Shown piece after piece: positions 18,082-26,262 of a stretch of DNA of 51,114 bases. This stretch comes from an uncultured bacterium. GTDB lineage: Bacteria > Krumholzibacteriota > Krumholzibacteriia > LZORAL124-64-63. Below the pieces are notes generated by a model, which was given only the letters and a program-made list of their open reading frames with translations, had not been told where the DNA came from and made no database searches. The position numbers were made by a program, and so were the translations under genes. Every line of letters begins with the position of its first letter. Positions within the stretch are counted from its first letter, which is position 1. The stretch covers positions 1 to 51,114 of the forward strand of contig CAIOLW010000368.1 of assembly GCA_903859215.1 (NCBI GenBank), in the 5' to 3' direction.

Positions 18082-19143
18082 GTGTCGATGCTGCGCCAGG
18101 ACCCCCTGACCGGCCGCTGGGTGATCATCGCCACCGGCCGCGGGGGGCGTCCCAACGAGTTCCCGCTGCTGCAGCGCGGCGGCGCGGCCGAGGGGCGCTG
18201 CCCCTTCTGCCCGGGACACGAGGCCGATACCACCCCCGAAGTGCTGGCGCTCGGCCGTCCGCACGGGGCGATGCCGAACAGCCCCGGTTGGCGCCTGCGC
18301 GCGTTTCCCAACCTGTACCCGGCCGTGACGGCGGCGCCCCACGGCGCGGCAGGGGGTGAATCCGACGACCTGCTTTCTGCCTGGCCGGGACACGGCCGCC
18401 ACGAGGTTGTCGTCTACACCCCGGACCACCGCGCCAGCCTGGCCACCCTGTCAGAGGCCGACTTCGTGGCGCTCCTGGACGCCGTGCGGCAGCGCGCCGC
18501 ATCGTTCGCCGCCGGGCCGGACATCCGTTTCGTGGCCCCCTTCTGCAACCACGGCCCGGAAGCCGGGGCGACGCTCACGCATCCGCACCTGCAACTCATC
18601 GGCACGCCGCGCGTTCCGCTGCTGACGGTGGAGAAGTCGCTGCGCCTTGACGCGTGGCGGCGGGACCACGACGGTTGCCTGCTCTGCGACCTGGCGGCCC
18701 GGGAGCGGCGCGAGGGCGCCCGGCTCATCCGGGCCGATGCCCACTGGACGGCCCTGGCGCCCTGGGCCAGTCGATTCCCGTGGGAGGTGCTGCTGGTGCC
18801 GACCCGTCACGGGCCTTCGCCGCTGGATCTCGAGCCCGCGGCAGCTCTGTCGCTGGCCGGCATGCTCGGGACGATCCTGCGCGCGCTGCAACGCCACCAC
18901 GGCGATTTGTCGCTCAACCTGGTCTTCCACCTGGCGCCGCGCCGCGGCAGCGACGGGAGTTTCGCCGAGCCGGCGCTCGACGCGCTCGGCGACCGGGCCA
19001 TCGGACAGTGGCACGGGCACATCGAACTGTTGCCGCGCCTGAGCCGCCTGGCCGGTTTCGAGGCGGGCACGGGGTATGCGATCAATGCGGTCGAACCGGA
19101 GGCGGCGGCCGCTCAATTGCGCTCGGCGGAGGGCTGGACATGA
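18082..19143 (+). CDS. galT: Galactose-1-phosphate uridylyltransferase
   Basis: This 353-residue enzyme of the HIT superfamily exchanges UMP between UDP-glucose and galactose-1-phosphate (Leloir pathway). It shows the N-terminal DPLTGRWVIIA, a zinc CPFC pair, a second GCLLC pair, PFCNHGPEAGATLTHPH, and the active-site H167-P-H169-L-Q; the second His of HPH is the uridylylated nucleophile in the family. GTG at 18082 is chosen because GGAAGGA lies 7 nt before it; ATG at 18088 is an alternative. It is coupled by an ATGA overlap to glgA, so it may work here as a sugar-phosphate nucleotidyl transferase in glycogen metabolism. Confidence 0.87.
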   Translation: MSMLRQDPLTGRWVIIATGRGGRPNEFPLLQRGGAAEGRCPFCPGHEADTTPEVLALGRPHGAMPNSPGWRLRAFPNLYPAVTAAPHGAAGGESDDLLSAWPGHGRHEVVVYTPDHRASLATLSEADFVALLDAVRQRAASFAAGPDIRFVAPFCNHGPEAGATLTHPHLQLIGTPRVPLLTVEKSLRLDAWRRDHDGCLLCDLAARERREGARLIRADAHWTALAPWASRFPWEVLLVPTRHGPSPLDLEPAAALSLAGMLGTILRALQRHHGDLSLNLVFHLAPRRGSDGSFAEPALDALGDRAIGQWHGHIELLPRLSRLAGFEAGTGYAINAVEPEAAAAQLRSAEGWT

Positions 19144-20615
19144 ACATCCTGATGGTGGCGGCCGAATACGCGCCGCTGGCCAAGGTCGGCGGCCTGGCCG
19201 ACGCAGTGGCCGGGCTGGCCGAGGCGCTTGCGCGGCGAGGCCACGACGTGCGCGTCGTGCTGCCGTGCTACGACGCCCAGGCGGCAGCGGCCGCCGGCTT
19301 CCGCCACCGGCCCGGCCCGCCCCTGCCGATCCGGCTGGGGCAGCGGTTCCATGCCGTGAGGCTGTTGGAACGCGCGCGGCCCGGACGGGGCCCGCGCGTC
19401 TACCTGGTCGACGAGCCCTCGGTATTCGGCGGCGATGTCTACGCCTACGGCGGCGCGGCTTCCGCGTCGCCGCTCGAGCGCGCCGGCCTGCTGGCGCAGG
19501 CGGCGCTGCTGTTGCCCGGGTGCCTGGACTGGCCGGTGGACATCGTGCACGCCCACGACGCGCAGGCGGCCCTGGCACCGGTGTACCGTCGGCAGTGGTT
19601 CGCCGGCCCGGCGCTGCCCGGCCCGGCCGGCACGGTGCTGACCATCCACAACCTTGCGCACCAGGAGATCCACGCCCCCGGGGCGGTCGCCGAGCTCGGG
19701 TTGCCGGCGACGCTGGCCACCTACCCGGGCCTGCTCGAGTTCCACGGCAGCGTGAACCTGATGAAGGCCGGCATCCTCGCGGCCGATCGCGTCAACACCG
19801 TCAGCCCGACCTATGCGCGCGAGACGGTGACCGATCCGGCGTTCGGTTGCGGGCTCGAAGGCGTGCTCGCCGGCCGCGGCGAGGCCTACACCGGCATCCT
19901 CAACGGCGCCGACTACGAGGCCTGGAACCCGCGGACCGACCGCGCCCTGCCGGCGTCGTTCAGCGCCGCCGCGCCCGGCGGGCGCGAGGCCTGCCGCGCT
20001 GCCCTGCGCTCCGAACTGGGCCTGGACCTGCCCGCCGAACGGCTTCTCTGCGGGTTCGTGGGGCGCCTTGTCGCTCAGAAGGGGCTGGACCTGGCGCTGC
20101 CCCTGCTGGAGCGCCTGGCCGGCGACGGCTTCGGCTTCGCGTTCCTGGGTACGGGCGATGCAGCGTTGGAACAGCAGGCGACGGCCGTCGCCGCCGCGCT
20201 GCCGGGCCGCGTCGCGTTCGTGCGCGGGTTCGACGATGCCCTGGCCCGGCGCATCTACGCCGGCAGCGACCTGTTCCTGATGCCGAGCCTGTTCGAACCC
20301 TGTGGCCTGGGGCAGATGTATGCGCTGCGCTACGGCGCGCCGCCGGTGGTCAGGAGCACGGGCGGTCTGGCCGATACCGTGGTGGACGCCGACGAGGCCG
20401 ATGGCGACGGCTTCGTGTTCGCCGAACCGCGGCCCGATGCGCTGCTCGGCGCACTGCGGCGCGCCGGGCACCTGTGGACCGATCGCGCCGGATGGAAGGC
20501 GCTGCAGGCGCGCGGCATGCGGCGCGCGTTCGACTGGGACCTCGCCGCTGCCGGCTATGAGGAAACCTACGTGGCGGCGGTCGCCGCCGCCGGGGGGGAT
20601 GATGATGACGATTGA
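19140..20615 (+). CDS. glgA: Glycogen synthase (GT5, ADP-glucose type)
   Basis: This 491-residue enzyme extends alpha-1,4-glucan from ADP-glucose. It starts with NILMVAAEYAPLAKVGGLAD, where K15 of KVGGL binds the sugar nucleotide. Other GT5 marks are TIHNLAHQ, VNTVSPTYA, GILNGADYEAWNP, GFVGRLVAQKG, MPSLFEPCGLGQMYALRYG and STGGLADTV. Length is normal. The ATG overlaps the galT stop (ATGA). Its 3' end overlaps the sensor kinase start by 17 nt. glgC lies three genes down, so both synthesis enzymes are in one operon. Confidence 0.93.
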   Translation: MNILMVAAEYAPLAKVGGLADAVAGLAEALARRGHDVRVVLPCYDAQAAAAAGFRHRPGPPLPIRLGQRFHAVRLLERARPGRGPRVYLVDEPSVFGGDVYAYGGAASASPLERAGLLAQAALLLPGCLDWPVDIVHAHDAQAALAPVYRRQWFAGPALPGPAGTVLTIHNLAHQEIHAPGAVAELGLPATLATYPGLLEFHGSVNLMKAGILAADRVNTVSPTYARETVTDPAFGCGLEGVLAGRGEAYTGILNGADYEAWNPRTDRALPASFSAAAPGGREACRAALRSELGLDLPAERLLCGFVGRLVAQKGLDLALPLLERLAGDGFGFAFLGTGDAALEQQATAVAAALPGRVAFVRGFDDALARRIYAGSDLFLMPSLFEPCGLGQMYALRYGAPPVVRSTGGLADTVVDADEADGDGFVFAEPRPDALLGALRRAGHLWTDRAGWKALQARGMRRAFDWDLAAAGYEETYVAAVAAAGGDDDDD

Positions 20616-22419
20616 AGGCGAGGTTCCGGCGCGCGAGACGCTGATTGCCGCGGGTTTCCGCGGTTCGCGACAGCCGATGCTGCTGCTGGATGTGGACGGA
20701 CGCGTGGCGGCCGCGAGCGCCGGTGTCGCCGAACTGGTGGGCGTTCCGTGCGAGTCGATCGTGGGCTGCCCGTGCGCCGACTGGTTCCTGCCCGAGGGCG
20801 CGGTCGGGCAGTGCACGCTGCTGGGCGGGTGCCAGGGCGGGCTCCGGCGGCAGGCGCAGGTGCGGCACGCGCGCGGCGAGTTGATCCCGGTTGAAATCGT
20901 CTGTTCGAGTTTCCACGCCGACCCGCTGCCGGGAACCGGCGAGGGCGCGGCCGTCGATGACGACATCCGCCGCCACTGTTTCTTCCACATCGAGGACATC
21001 CGGCAGCGCGAGCACGACGATCAGGTCCGCGCCGCGCGCCAGGCCAAGCTCCCGCTGCTCAACCAGGTCAGCGAGGCGCTCTACGGCGCGCACCTGACGC
21101 TCGACCAGCTGCAGCAGGCGATCCTCATCTGCGTGACGGCGGGGCAGGGCCTGCGCTTCAACCGCGCCTTCCTGCTGCTGGTGGACGACGCGGGCGTCAT
21201 GCTGCGCGGTGAACTGGCCATCGGGCCGAGCAACCACGAAGAGGCGGCGCGCATCTGGCACGACCTGGCCGATCGTCCCGCCGACCTGTTCGAGATGATG
21301 ACCAGCTACGACCAGTCCATCAAGAACACCAACGCGGCGGTCAACGAGATCGTGCGGAAGATGGAGGTCTCGCTGGACCGCACGGACCACATCCTGGTGC
21401 GCGCGATGCACGAGCGGCGCGTCGCGCGTGTGACCGGCGACATGAAGCTGCCGGGCGCCGACGAACTGCGCGGGTGGCTGGGCGGCGGCCAGTTCGCCGT
21501 GGCGCCGCTGACCATCCGCAGCGGTCCGGTCGGCGTGATCGTGGCGGACAACGCCATCAGCGGGCAGGAGATCAGCGACCTGGACCTCGAGTTCCTGCAG
21601 ATGTTCGCCAACCAGAGCGCGGCCGCCGTCGAGAACAGCCGCCTCTACCGCGAACTGGAGAAGCGGCTGGTGGACCTGCGCCGGGCCCACCACCAGCAGA
21701 AGGAGGACCAGCAGACGCTGCTGCGCATGGAGCGCCTGAGCGTCATGGGCGAGACCTCCGCCATCGTGGCCCACGAGCTGCGCAACCCGCTGGTCGGGAT
21801 CGGGGGCTTTGCCCGGACCCTGATGCGGAACCTCGACGAAAACGACCCGAATCACCGCTTTGCCGCGATCATCTCCGAGGAGGTCGCGCGCATGGAGGAA
21901 ATCATCCACGACCTGCTGGATTTCATCCGGCCCCGCAAGTTGCTGCGGCAGGGGACGGTGATCGACGCCCTGGTCACCGAGACCGCCGAGCGGTTCCGCG
22001 GCGAATTCAACGGGGCCGGCGTGCAGTTGGCGATCGAGCCCGGATGCGGGGAATTGACGCTGGAATGCCATCCGGGCGAGATCCAGCAGGTCCTGCAGAA
22101 CTACCTGATGAACGCTCTGCAGGCGCAGGTCCTCGGCGGGCAGGTGGCCGTGCGGACCAGCGTTCTGGAGGGGGGCCTGAAGGTCGAGGTGCTCGATTCC
22201 GGTCCGGGTTTTGCAGAAGTGGACGGTAAGCGGCTGTTCTCGCCGTTCTTCTCGACCAAACCCACCGGTTCGGGCCTGGGGTTGACCATCTGCGCGCAGA
22301 TCATCAAGGCGCACGGGGGGGTCACCGGGGCGGCCAACCGGCCGGAGGGCGGGGCGGCATTCTGGTTCATCCTGCCCTTGCCGAAAAGCCCGGGTGGGGC
22401 GCCGGGAACAGTGATTTGA
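20599..22419 (+). CDS. Soluble sensor histidine kinase with PAS- and GAF-like domains
   Basis: This kinase of about 606 residues has no TM segments, so it senses a cytoplasmic signal. Domains in order: a PAS-like region (about 22-135, starting QPMLLLDVDGRVAAASAGVAEL); a GAF-like region (about 160-345) ending FANQSAAAVENSRLYRELEKRL; a coiled linker; HisKA with H392 in IVAHELRNPLVGIGGF; and HATPase with VLQNYLMNAL, SGPGFAEVDG and GSGLGLTICAQI. Three ATG codons in a row (20599, 20602, 20605) follow a GGGGGGG tract. It overlaps glgA and precedes a lone receiver protein and glgC, suggesting it tunes carbon-storage or stress output. Confidence 0.87.
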   Translation: MMMTIEGEVPARETLIAAGFRGSRQPMLLLDVDGRVAAASAGVAELVGVPCESIVGCPCADWFLPEGAVGQCTLLGGCQGGLRRQAQVRHARGELIPVEIVCSSFHADPLPGTGEGAAVDDDIRRHCFFHIEDIRQREHDDQVRAARQAKLPLLNQVSEALYGAHLTLDQLQQAILICVTAGQGLRFNRAFLLLVDDAGVMLRGELAIGPSNHEEAARIWHDLADRPADLFEMMTSYDQSIKNTNAAVNEIVRKMEVSLDRTDHILVRAMHERRVARVTGDMKLPGADELRGWLGGGQFAVAPLTIRSGPVGVIVADNAISGQEISDLDLEFLQMFANQSAAAVENSRLYRELEKRLVDLRRAHHQQKEDQQTLLRMERLSVMGETSAIVAHELRNPLVGIGGFARTLMRNLDENDPNHRFAAIISEEVARMEEIIHDLLDFIRPRKLLRQGTVIDALVTETAERFRGEFNGAGVQLAIEPGCGELTLECHPGEIQQVLQNYLMNALQAQVLGGQVAVRTSVLEGGLKVEVLDSGPGFAEVDGKRLFSPFFSTKPTGSGLGLTICAQIIKAHGGVTGAANRPEGGAAFWFILPLPKSPGGAPGTVI

Positions 22420-22499
22420 GTAGCTACTTTCAGTGGCCGGCGGTAGATTGCGATTGGAGCGCCAGCGGGGAGCTTCCAATTCGCAAAGGAGGGCGAATT

Positions 22500-22871
22500 A
22501 TGGCAAAGGTCCTGATCGTCGATGATGAGCCCCACCTGAGGCTCCTTTACGAGACCGAACTGCGACGCGCCGGCTTCGAGACGATGACCGCGAGCAACGC
22601 GGCCCAGGGACTCGAGTTCGTCGACACCATGCAGCCCGACCTGGTCGTCCTCGACATCCGCATGGCGGGGATGGACGGGATCGAGGCACTGCAGCGCATC
22701 CTTGAGCGCAACAACAGTATTCCCGTTGTGCTCAACACCGCGTTCTCCAGCTACCGCGACAACTACCTGACGTGGGCCGCCGACGCCTACGTGACGAAGT
22801 CGTCCGATGTGACCGAGTTGCTGGACACGGTGAAGCACCTCCTGGATGAACGCCTGGCCCACCGGAACTGA
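22500..22871 (+). CDS. Single-domain response regulator (receiver only)
   Basis: This 123-residue CheY-like protein has the acidic pocket DDE near residue 8, phosphoacceptor D52 in VVLDIRMAGMDG, a conserved Thr in LNTAFSS, and K in VTKSSDV. There is no output domain, so it must act by protein contact or as a phosphate relay. A near-perfect AAAGGAGG ribosome site precedes the ATG. It sits directly between its probable cognate kinase and glgC. Confidence 0.9.
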   Translation: MAKVLIVDDEPHLRLLYETELRRAGFETMTASNAAQGLEFVDTMQPDLVVLDIRMAGMDGIEALQRILERNNSIPVVLNTAFSSYRDNYLTWAADAYVTKSSDVTELLDTVKHLLDERLAHRN

Positions 22872-22916
22872 GCGTGATGGCGGCGGGCTGTCGCCCGTCG
22901 CCGGAAAGTAGTCGGG

Positions 22917-24194
22917 TTGAGCAACAGGGAATTGGTTCGCGGCACGCTGAGCCTTGTCCTGGCCGGCGGCCAGGGCGAACGTTTGTATCCGCTGACGCGC
23001 GACCGCTCGAAGCCCGCGGTGCCGTTCGGCGGGGCCTACCGGATCATCGATTTCACGCTTTCGAACTGCGTCAACAGCGGCCTGCGGCAGATCTACGTGC
23101 TGACGCAGTACAAGTCGTTCTCGCTGGACCAGCACCTGCAGCGCGGCTGGAACATCTTCAGCTACGAGGCCGACGAGTTCCTCTACCGCATCCCGCCGCA
23201 GCACCGCGTGGGGCAGAAGTGGTACCAGGGCACGGCCGACGCGGTGTACCAGAACATCTACCTGCTCGAGGAACGCCGCCCGCAGCGCGTGCTCATCCTT
23301 TCGGGCGACCATGTCTACCGGATGAACTACGCGAAGCTGCTCGAATTCCACGAGGAGAAGGACGCGCGCCTGAGCCTGTGCGCCGCCGTCGTGCCGAAGG
23401 AAGGCGCCGACCAGTTCGGCATCCTCGAGGTCGACGAGAACTGGAAGGTGGTCGGGTTCGAGGAGAAGCCGGCCGACCCGAAGACGATTCCCGGCGACCC
23501 GGACCACTGCCTGGTCAACATGGGCGTCTACGTCTTCGACACCGAGAGCCTCGTGCGCGAGCTGTGCCACGACGTCAAGCAGGTCGCATCGCGCCACGAC
23601 TTCGGGCGCAACATCATTCCCGAGATGGTTGCGCGCGGCGAGGTCTACGCGCTGCCGTTCCGCGATCCCGACACCGGGAAATCGTGGTACTGGCGCGACA
23701 TCGGCACGCTCGACAGCTACTACGAGGCGAACATGGAACTGACCCGGCGCAAGCCGCAGTTCGACCTCTACGATCCCGACTGGAATTTCCGCGCCTGGCA
23801 GCCGCCGCTGCCGCCGAGCAAGACCGTGCACGGCGTGGCGGCCGACGGCCGGCTACCCGGAATCGTCGAGGACAGCATCGTCGGCAGCGGGTCGATGATC
23901 TCGGGCGGGCGCGTCGAGCGCTCCATCGTCGGCCACAGTTGCCGCGTGGGTTCGTACAGTCGTGTCACCGAGAGCATCCTGATGGACGATGTGCGCATCG
24001 GGCGCCACGCCGAGGTGCGGCGCTGCATCGTCGACAAGGGTGTCATCGTGCCCGATGGGATGCGACTCGGCTGCGACCCGGCCTGGGATGCGTCGCGGTT
24101 CACGGTTTCGCCCTCGGGCGTCGTCGTGATCCCGCGGCATGCGGACCTGACGGGGCTGCAGCAGGACCAGGACACGTTCCGTCAGCCGCGGTAG
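22917..24194 (+). CDS. glgC: Glucose-1-phosphate adenylyltransferase
   Basis: This 425-residue enzyme makes ADP-glucose from ATP and glucose-1-phosphate, the committed step of bacterial glycogen synthesis. It has LVLAGGQGERLYPLTRDRSKPAVPFGG in shorter recognisable blocks (LAGGQG..L, LTRDRSKPAVPF), QGTADAVYQN, ILSGDHVYRM, GFEEKP, SWYWRDIGTLDSYYEAN, and a C-terminal left-handed beta-helix (GSGSMISGGRVERSIVG). The start is TTG at 22917 with GGAAAG upstream; the N-terminal residues fit the family. Its end overlaps the convergent nitrilase gene by 13 nt. Confidence 0.93.
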   Translation: MSNRELVRGTLSLVLAGGQGERLYPLTRDRSKPAVPFGGAYRIIDFTLSNCVNSGLRQIYVLTQYKSFSLDQHLQRGWNIFSYEADEFLYRIPPQHRVGQKWYQGTADAVYQNIYLLEERRPQRVLILSGDHVYRMNYAKLLEFHEEKDARLSLCAAVVPKEGADQFGILEVDENWKVVGFEEKPADPKTIPGDPDHCLVNMGVYVFDTESLVRELCHDVKQVASRHDFGRNIIPEMVARGEVYALPFRDPDTGKSWYWRDIGTLDSYYEANMELTRRKPQFDLYDPDWNFRAWQPPLPPSKTVHGVAADGRLPGIVEDSIVGSGSMISGGRVERSIVGHSCRVGSYSRVTESILMDDVRIGRHAEVRRCIVDKGVIVPDGMRLGCDPAWDASRFTVSPSGVVVIPRHADLTGLQQDQDTFRQPR

Positions 24195-24985
24195 AGCCCG
24201 GGGCGGCGGTCGCCCAGCACGTCGTTGCGCAGCGTCAGTTGGGTGTCGGGCGTGCCCGGTTCGATGCGCGCGACGGCGGCGCCGGTGCCGGTGGACGGCA
24301 GGCGCGCCAGGCGCTCGCCGCGCGGCGCCACCACCTGCGAACCCCCGCTGAAGACCAGTTCGCTGCCGGTGCGGTCCTCGCATCCCACGCGGTTCGCCGT
24401 CACGGCGTGCACCGCGTTCTCCAGGCAGCGCGTGACCATCGCCTCCTGGCACCAGGGCAGCACCAGGTTGCACGGGTGCGCGATCACCTTCGCGCCGCCG
24501 AGCGCCAGGCTGCGCGCCGCCTCGGGAAAGATCCAGTCGAAGCAGATCATCAGGCCCACCGTGGTGCCGCAGGCCCGGAAGACCGGGAACGGCCGGTCGC
24601 CCGGGTCGAACAGCAGCTTCTCGTCCAGGAACAGGTGGACCTTGCGGTAGGCGTCGTGCGTGCCGTCGGGGCGCAGCAGCACGGCGCTGTTGAACAGCCG
24701 CGGGCCGTCGCGCTCGACCAGGCCGGCCACGAGCGTCGTGCCGGTGGCCGCGGCGTGGGCGCCCAGCCGCGTGACGACGGGACCCGCGACGGTGCCGGGT
24801 CCGAGGTCCTCGGCGAAGGCGGCGACCTCGTCGCGCGAGCGGAACTGGTAGCCGGTCGCAAAGAGTTCCGGCAGCACGGCGAGGTCGCAGCCGCCTGGGA
24901 TCAGCGCCAGCGCCTGGTCGAGGTTGGCGTCCACGCACCCGAAGGCGGGCGACGTCTGGACGGCGGCGACCGTCAGGCTGCTCAT
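24182..24985 (-). CDS. Carbon-nitrogen hydrolase (nitrilase superfamily)
   Basis: This 267-residue cytoplasmic amidohydrolase has a complete catalytic triad: E40 in LPELFATGY, K115 in AYRKVHLFL and C148 in MICFDWIFPE. The family hydrolyses amides such as omega-amino-dicarboxylic amides, N-carbamoyl amines and nitriles; the motif LNxxxP seen in some biosynthetic members is not obvious here, so the substrate is uncertain. The ATG at 24985 overlaps the glycosyltransferase stop as ATGA. It is convergent with glgC. Confidence 0.86.
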   Translation of the reverse strand: MSSLTVAAVQTSPAFGCVDANLDQALALIPGGCDLAVLPELFATGYQFRSRDEVAAFAEDLGPGTVAGPVVTRLGAHAAATGTTLVAGLVERDGPRLFNSAVLLRPDGTHDAYRKVHLFLDEKLLFDPGDRPFPVFRACGTTVGLMICFDWIFPEAARSLALGGAKVIAHPCNLVLPWCQEAMVTRCLENAVHAVTANRVGCEDRTGSELVFSGGSQVVAPRGERLARLPSTGTGAAVARIEPGTPDTQLTLRNDVLGDRRPGLYRG

Positions 24986-26067
24986 GCGGAGGTTCCCCTG
25001 GGGCCGGCGCCGGTCAGCGCCAGCAACTGGTCCAGTGTGGCTTCGCGATCGAAGCGCGCGCCGACATGTGCCGTGGCCGCCGCGCCCATGCGCGCAGCGA
25101 GGTCGTGGTCGGACAGCACGCGCGCGAGCGCGGCGGCCAGCGCTGCCGGATCGTCGACCGGCACCAGCAGCCCGGTGTCCCCGTCGATGACGATTTCCGG
25201 CAGGCTGCTGGCGTTGGTTGCGATGACCGGCACGCCGCAGGCGCCCGCTTCGGCCGCGACCAGGCCGAAGCCTTCGGCCAGCGACGGCAACACGAGGGCG
25301 TCGATTCCATGGTAGAAGGGCACCGGGTCCTCGACGAAGCCCGGCAGCTCCACCGCGCCGGGGTTCGCCAGCCCCGCTCGCCACGCCTCGATCCGGGGGC
25401 GCAGCGGGCCTTCGCCGGCGATCAGCAGTCGGCGTGCAGGCTGTGCGGGCATGCGTTCCAGTTGCTCCCAGGCCGCCATCAGCGCCGGCAGGCCCTTGCG
25501 CTCGATGAGCTGCCCGGCAAAGCCGAGCGTGCCGGTGCGCGGCGCCTGTGCGCGCGGGTGGAACCGGGCGAGTTCGATGCCCTTGTAGAGCAGGTGCACC
25601 CGCTCGGGGGGCAGCCAGGGGGCGCTCGTGAGCACGGTGTGCCGTGTGGCCTCGGAGTTGACCAGCACGCCGGTCGCCACGTGGCCGAAGTACCAGCGGT
25701 AGACCAGCGACGACTTCAGGGGGAAGTCGCTCTCGCGCGTTGCCAGTCGGCAGGGCACCCCCGCCAGCCGACCGGCATCACCGGCGGCCTTGAGGTCCTT
25801 CGTGAGGTTGGCGATGAGCGCCTGCGGTCGCCAGCGCCGCAGTTGCGCCGCCAGGGCGGCGACGGTCCAGGGCGCCCCGTCCAGACGGATCGGGATGGCC
25901 GCGGTGGGCACACCGGCCTTCCGCGCGCGTTCCACGAGCTCGCTGTCGGGCTGGGCGATGATGCCGGTCGGCACGCCGCGTTCCGCGAGCGCCACGGCCG
26001 TGTCCAGCATCCACACTTCGGCGCCGCCCCAGGAGCGCATTGAATTGACGAAGCAGAGGTTGACCAT
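24982..26067 (-). CDS. Glycosyltransferase family 4
   Basis: This 361-residue GT-B enzyme probably transfers a sugar in cell-surface glycan synthesis. The N-terminal motif NSMRSWGGAEVWMLDTAVAL is the GT4 acceptor-side glycine loop. The C-terminal half has GTLGFAGQLIERKGL, and PSLAEGFGLVAAEAGACGVPVIA with the conserved EGFGLVAAEA Glu pair, then GDTGLLVPVDDP. The ATG at 26067 has only a weak ribosome site. It is translationally coupled to the nitrilase-like gene. Donor and acceptor are unknown. Confidence 0.87.
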   Translation of the reverse strand: MVNLCFVNSMRSWGGAEVWMLDTAVALAERGVPTGIIAQPDSELVERARKAGVPTAAIPIRLDGAPWTVAALAAQLRRWRPQALIANLTKDLKAAGDAGRLAGVPCRLATRESDFPLKSSLVYRWYFGHVATGVLVNSEATRHTVLTSAPWLPPERVHLLYKGIELARFHPRAQAPRTGTLGFAGQLIERKGLPALMAAWEQLERMPAQPARRLLIAGEGPLRPRIEAWRAGLANPGAVELPGFVEDPVPFYHGIDALVLPSLAEGFGLVAAEAGACGVPVIATNASSLPEIVIDGDTGLLVPVDDPAALAAALARVLSDHDLAARMGAAATAHVGARFDREATLDQLLALTGAGPRGTSA

Positions 26068-26262
26068 CGGTCGGGGCCCTTTCGACGTGGGTTCAGTGCA
26101 TCATAGGCGGTGGCGACGGCAGGGCCAATGCCTTTGCCGGGATTGCCGTCGCCGTTGCCGCCCCGCCCGCGGCGGGTTAGTTTGGCCCGTGTCCGCAGAC
26201 ATCCCGGCCGTTGCCGGCTCCAAGCCCCGGAATCCGTCCCGCTCCCGTTCCCGCGAGGCCCC

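Noticed and set aside
22880-22910. Imperfect hairpin (GGCGGGC/GCCCGTC) between the receiver gene and glgC
   Set aside because: Short, mismatched and with no T-tract; a terminator here would also split an evident operon.
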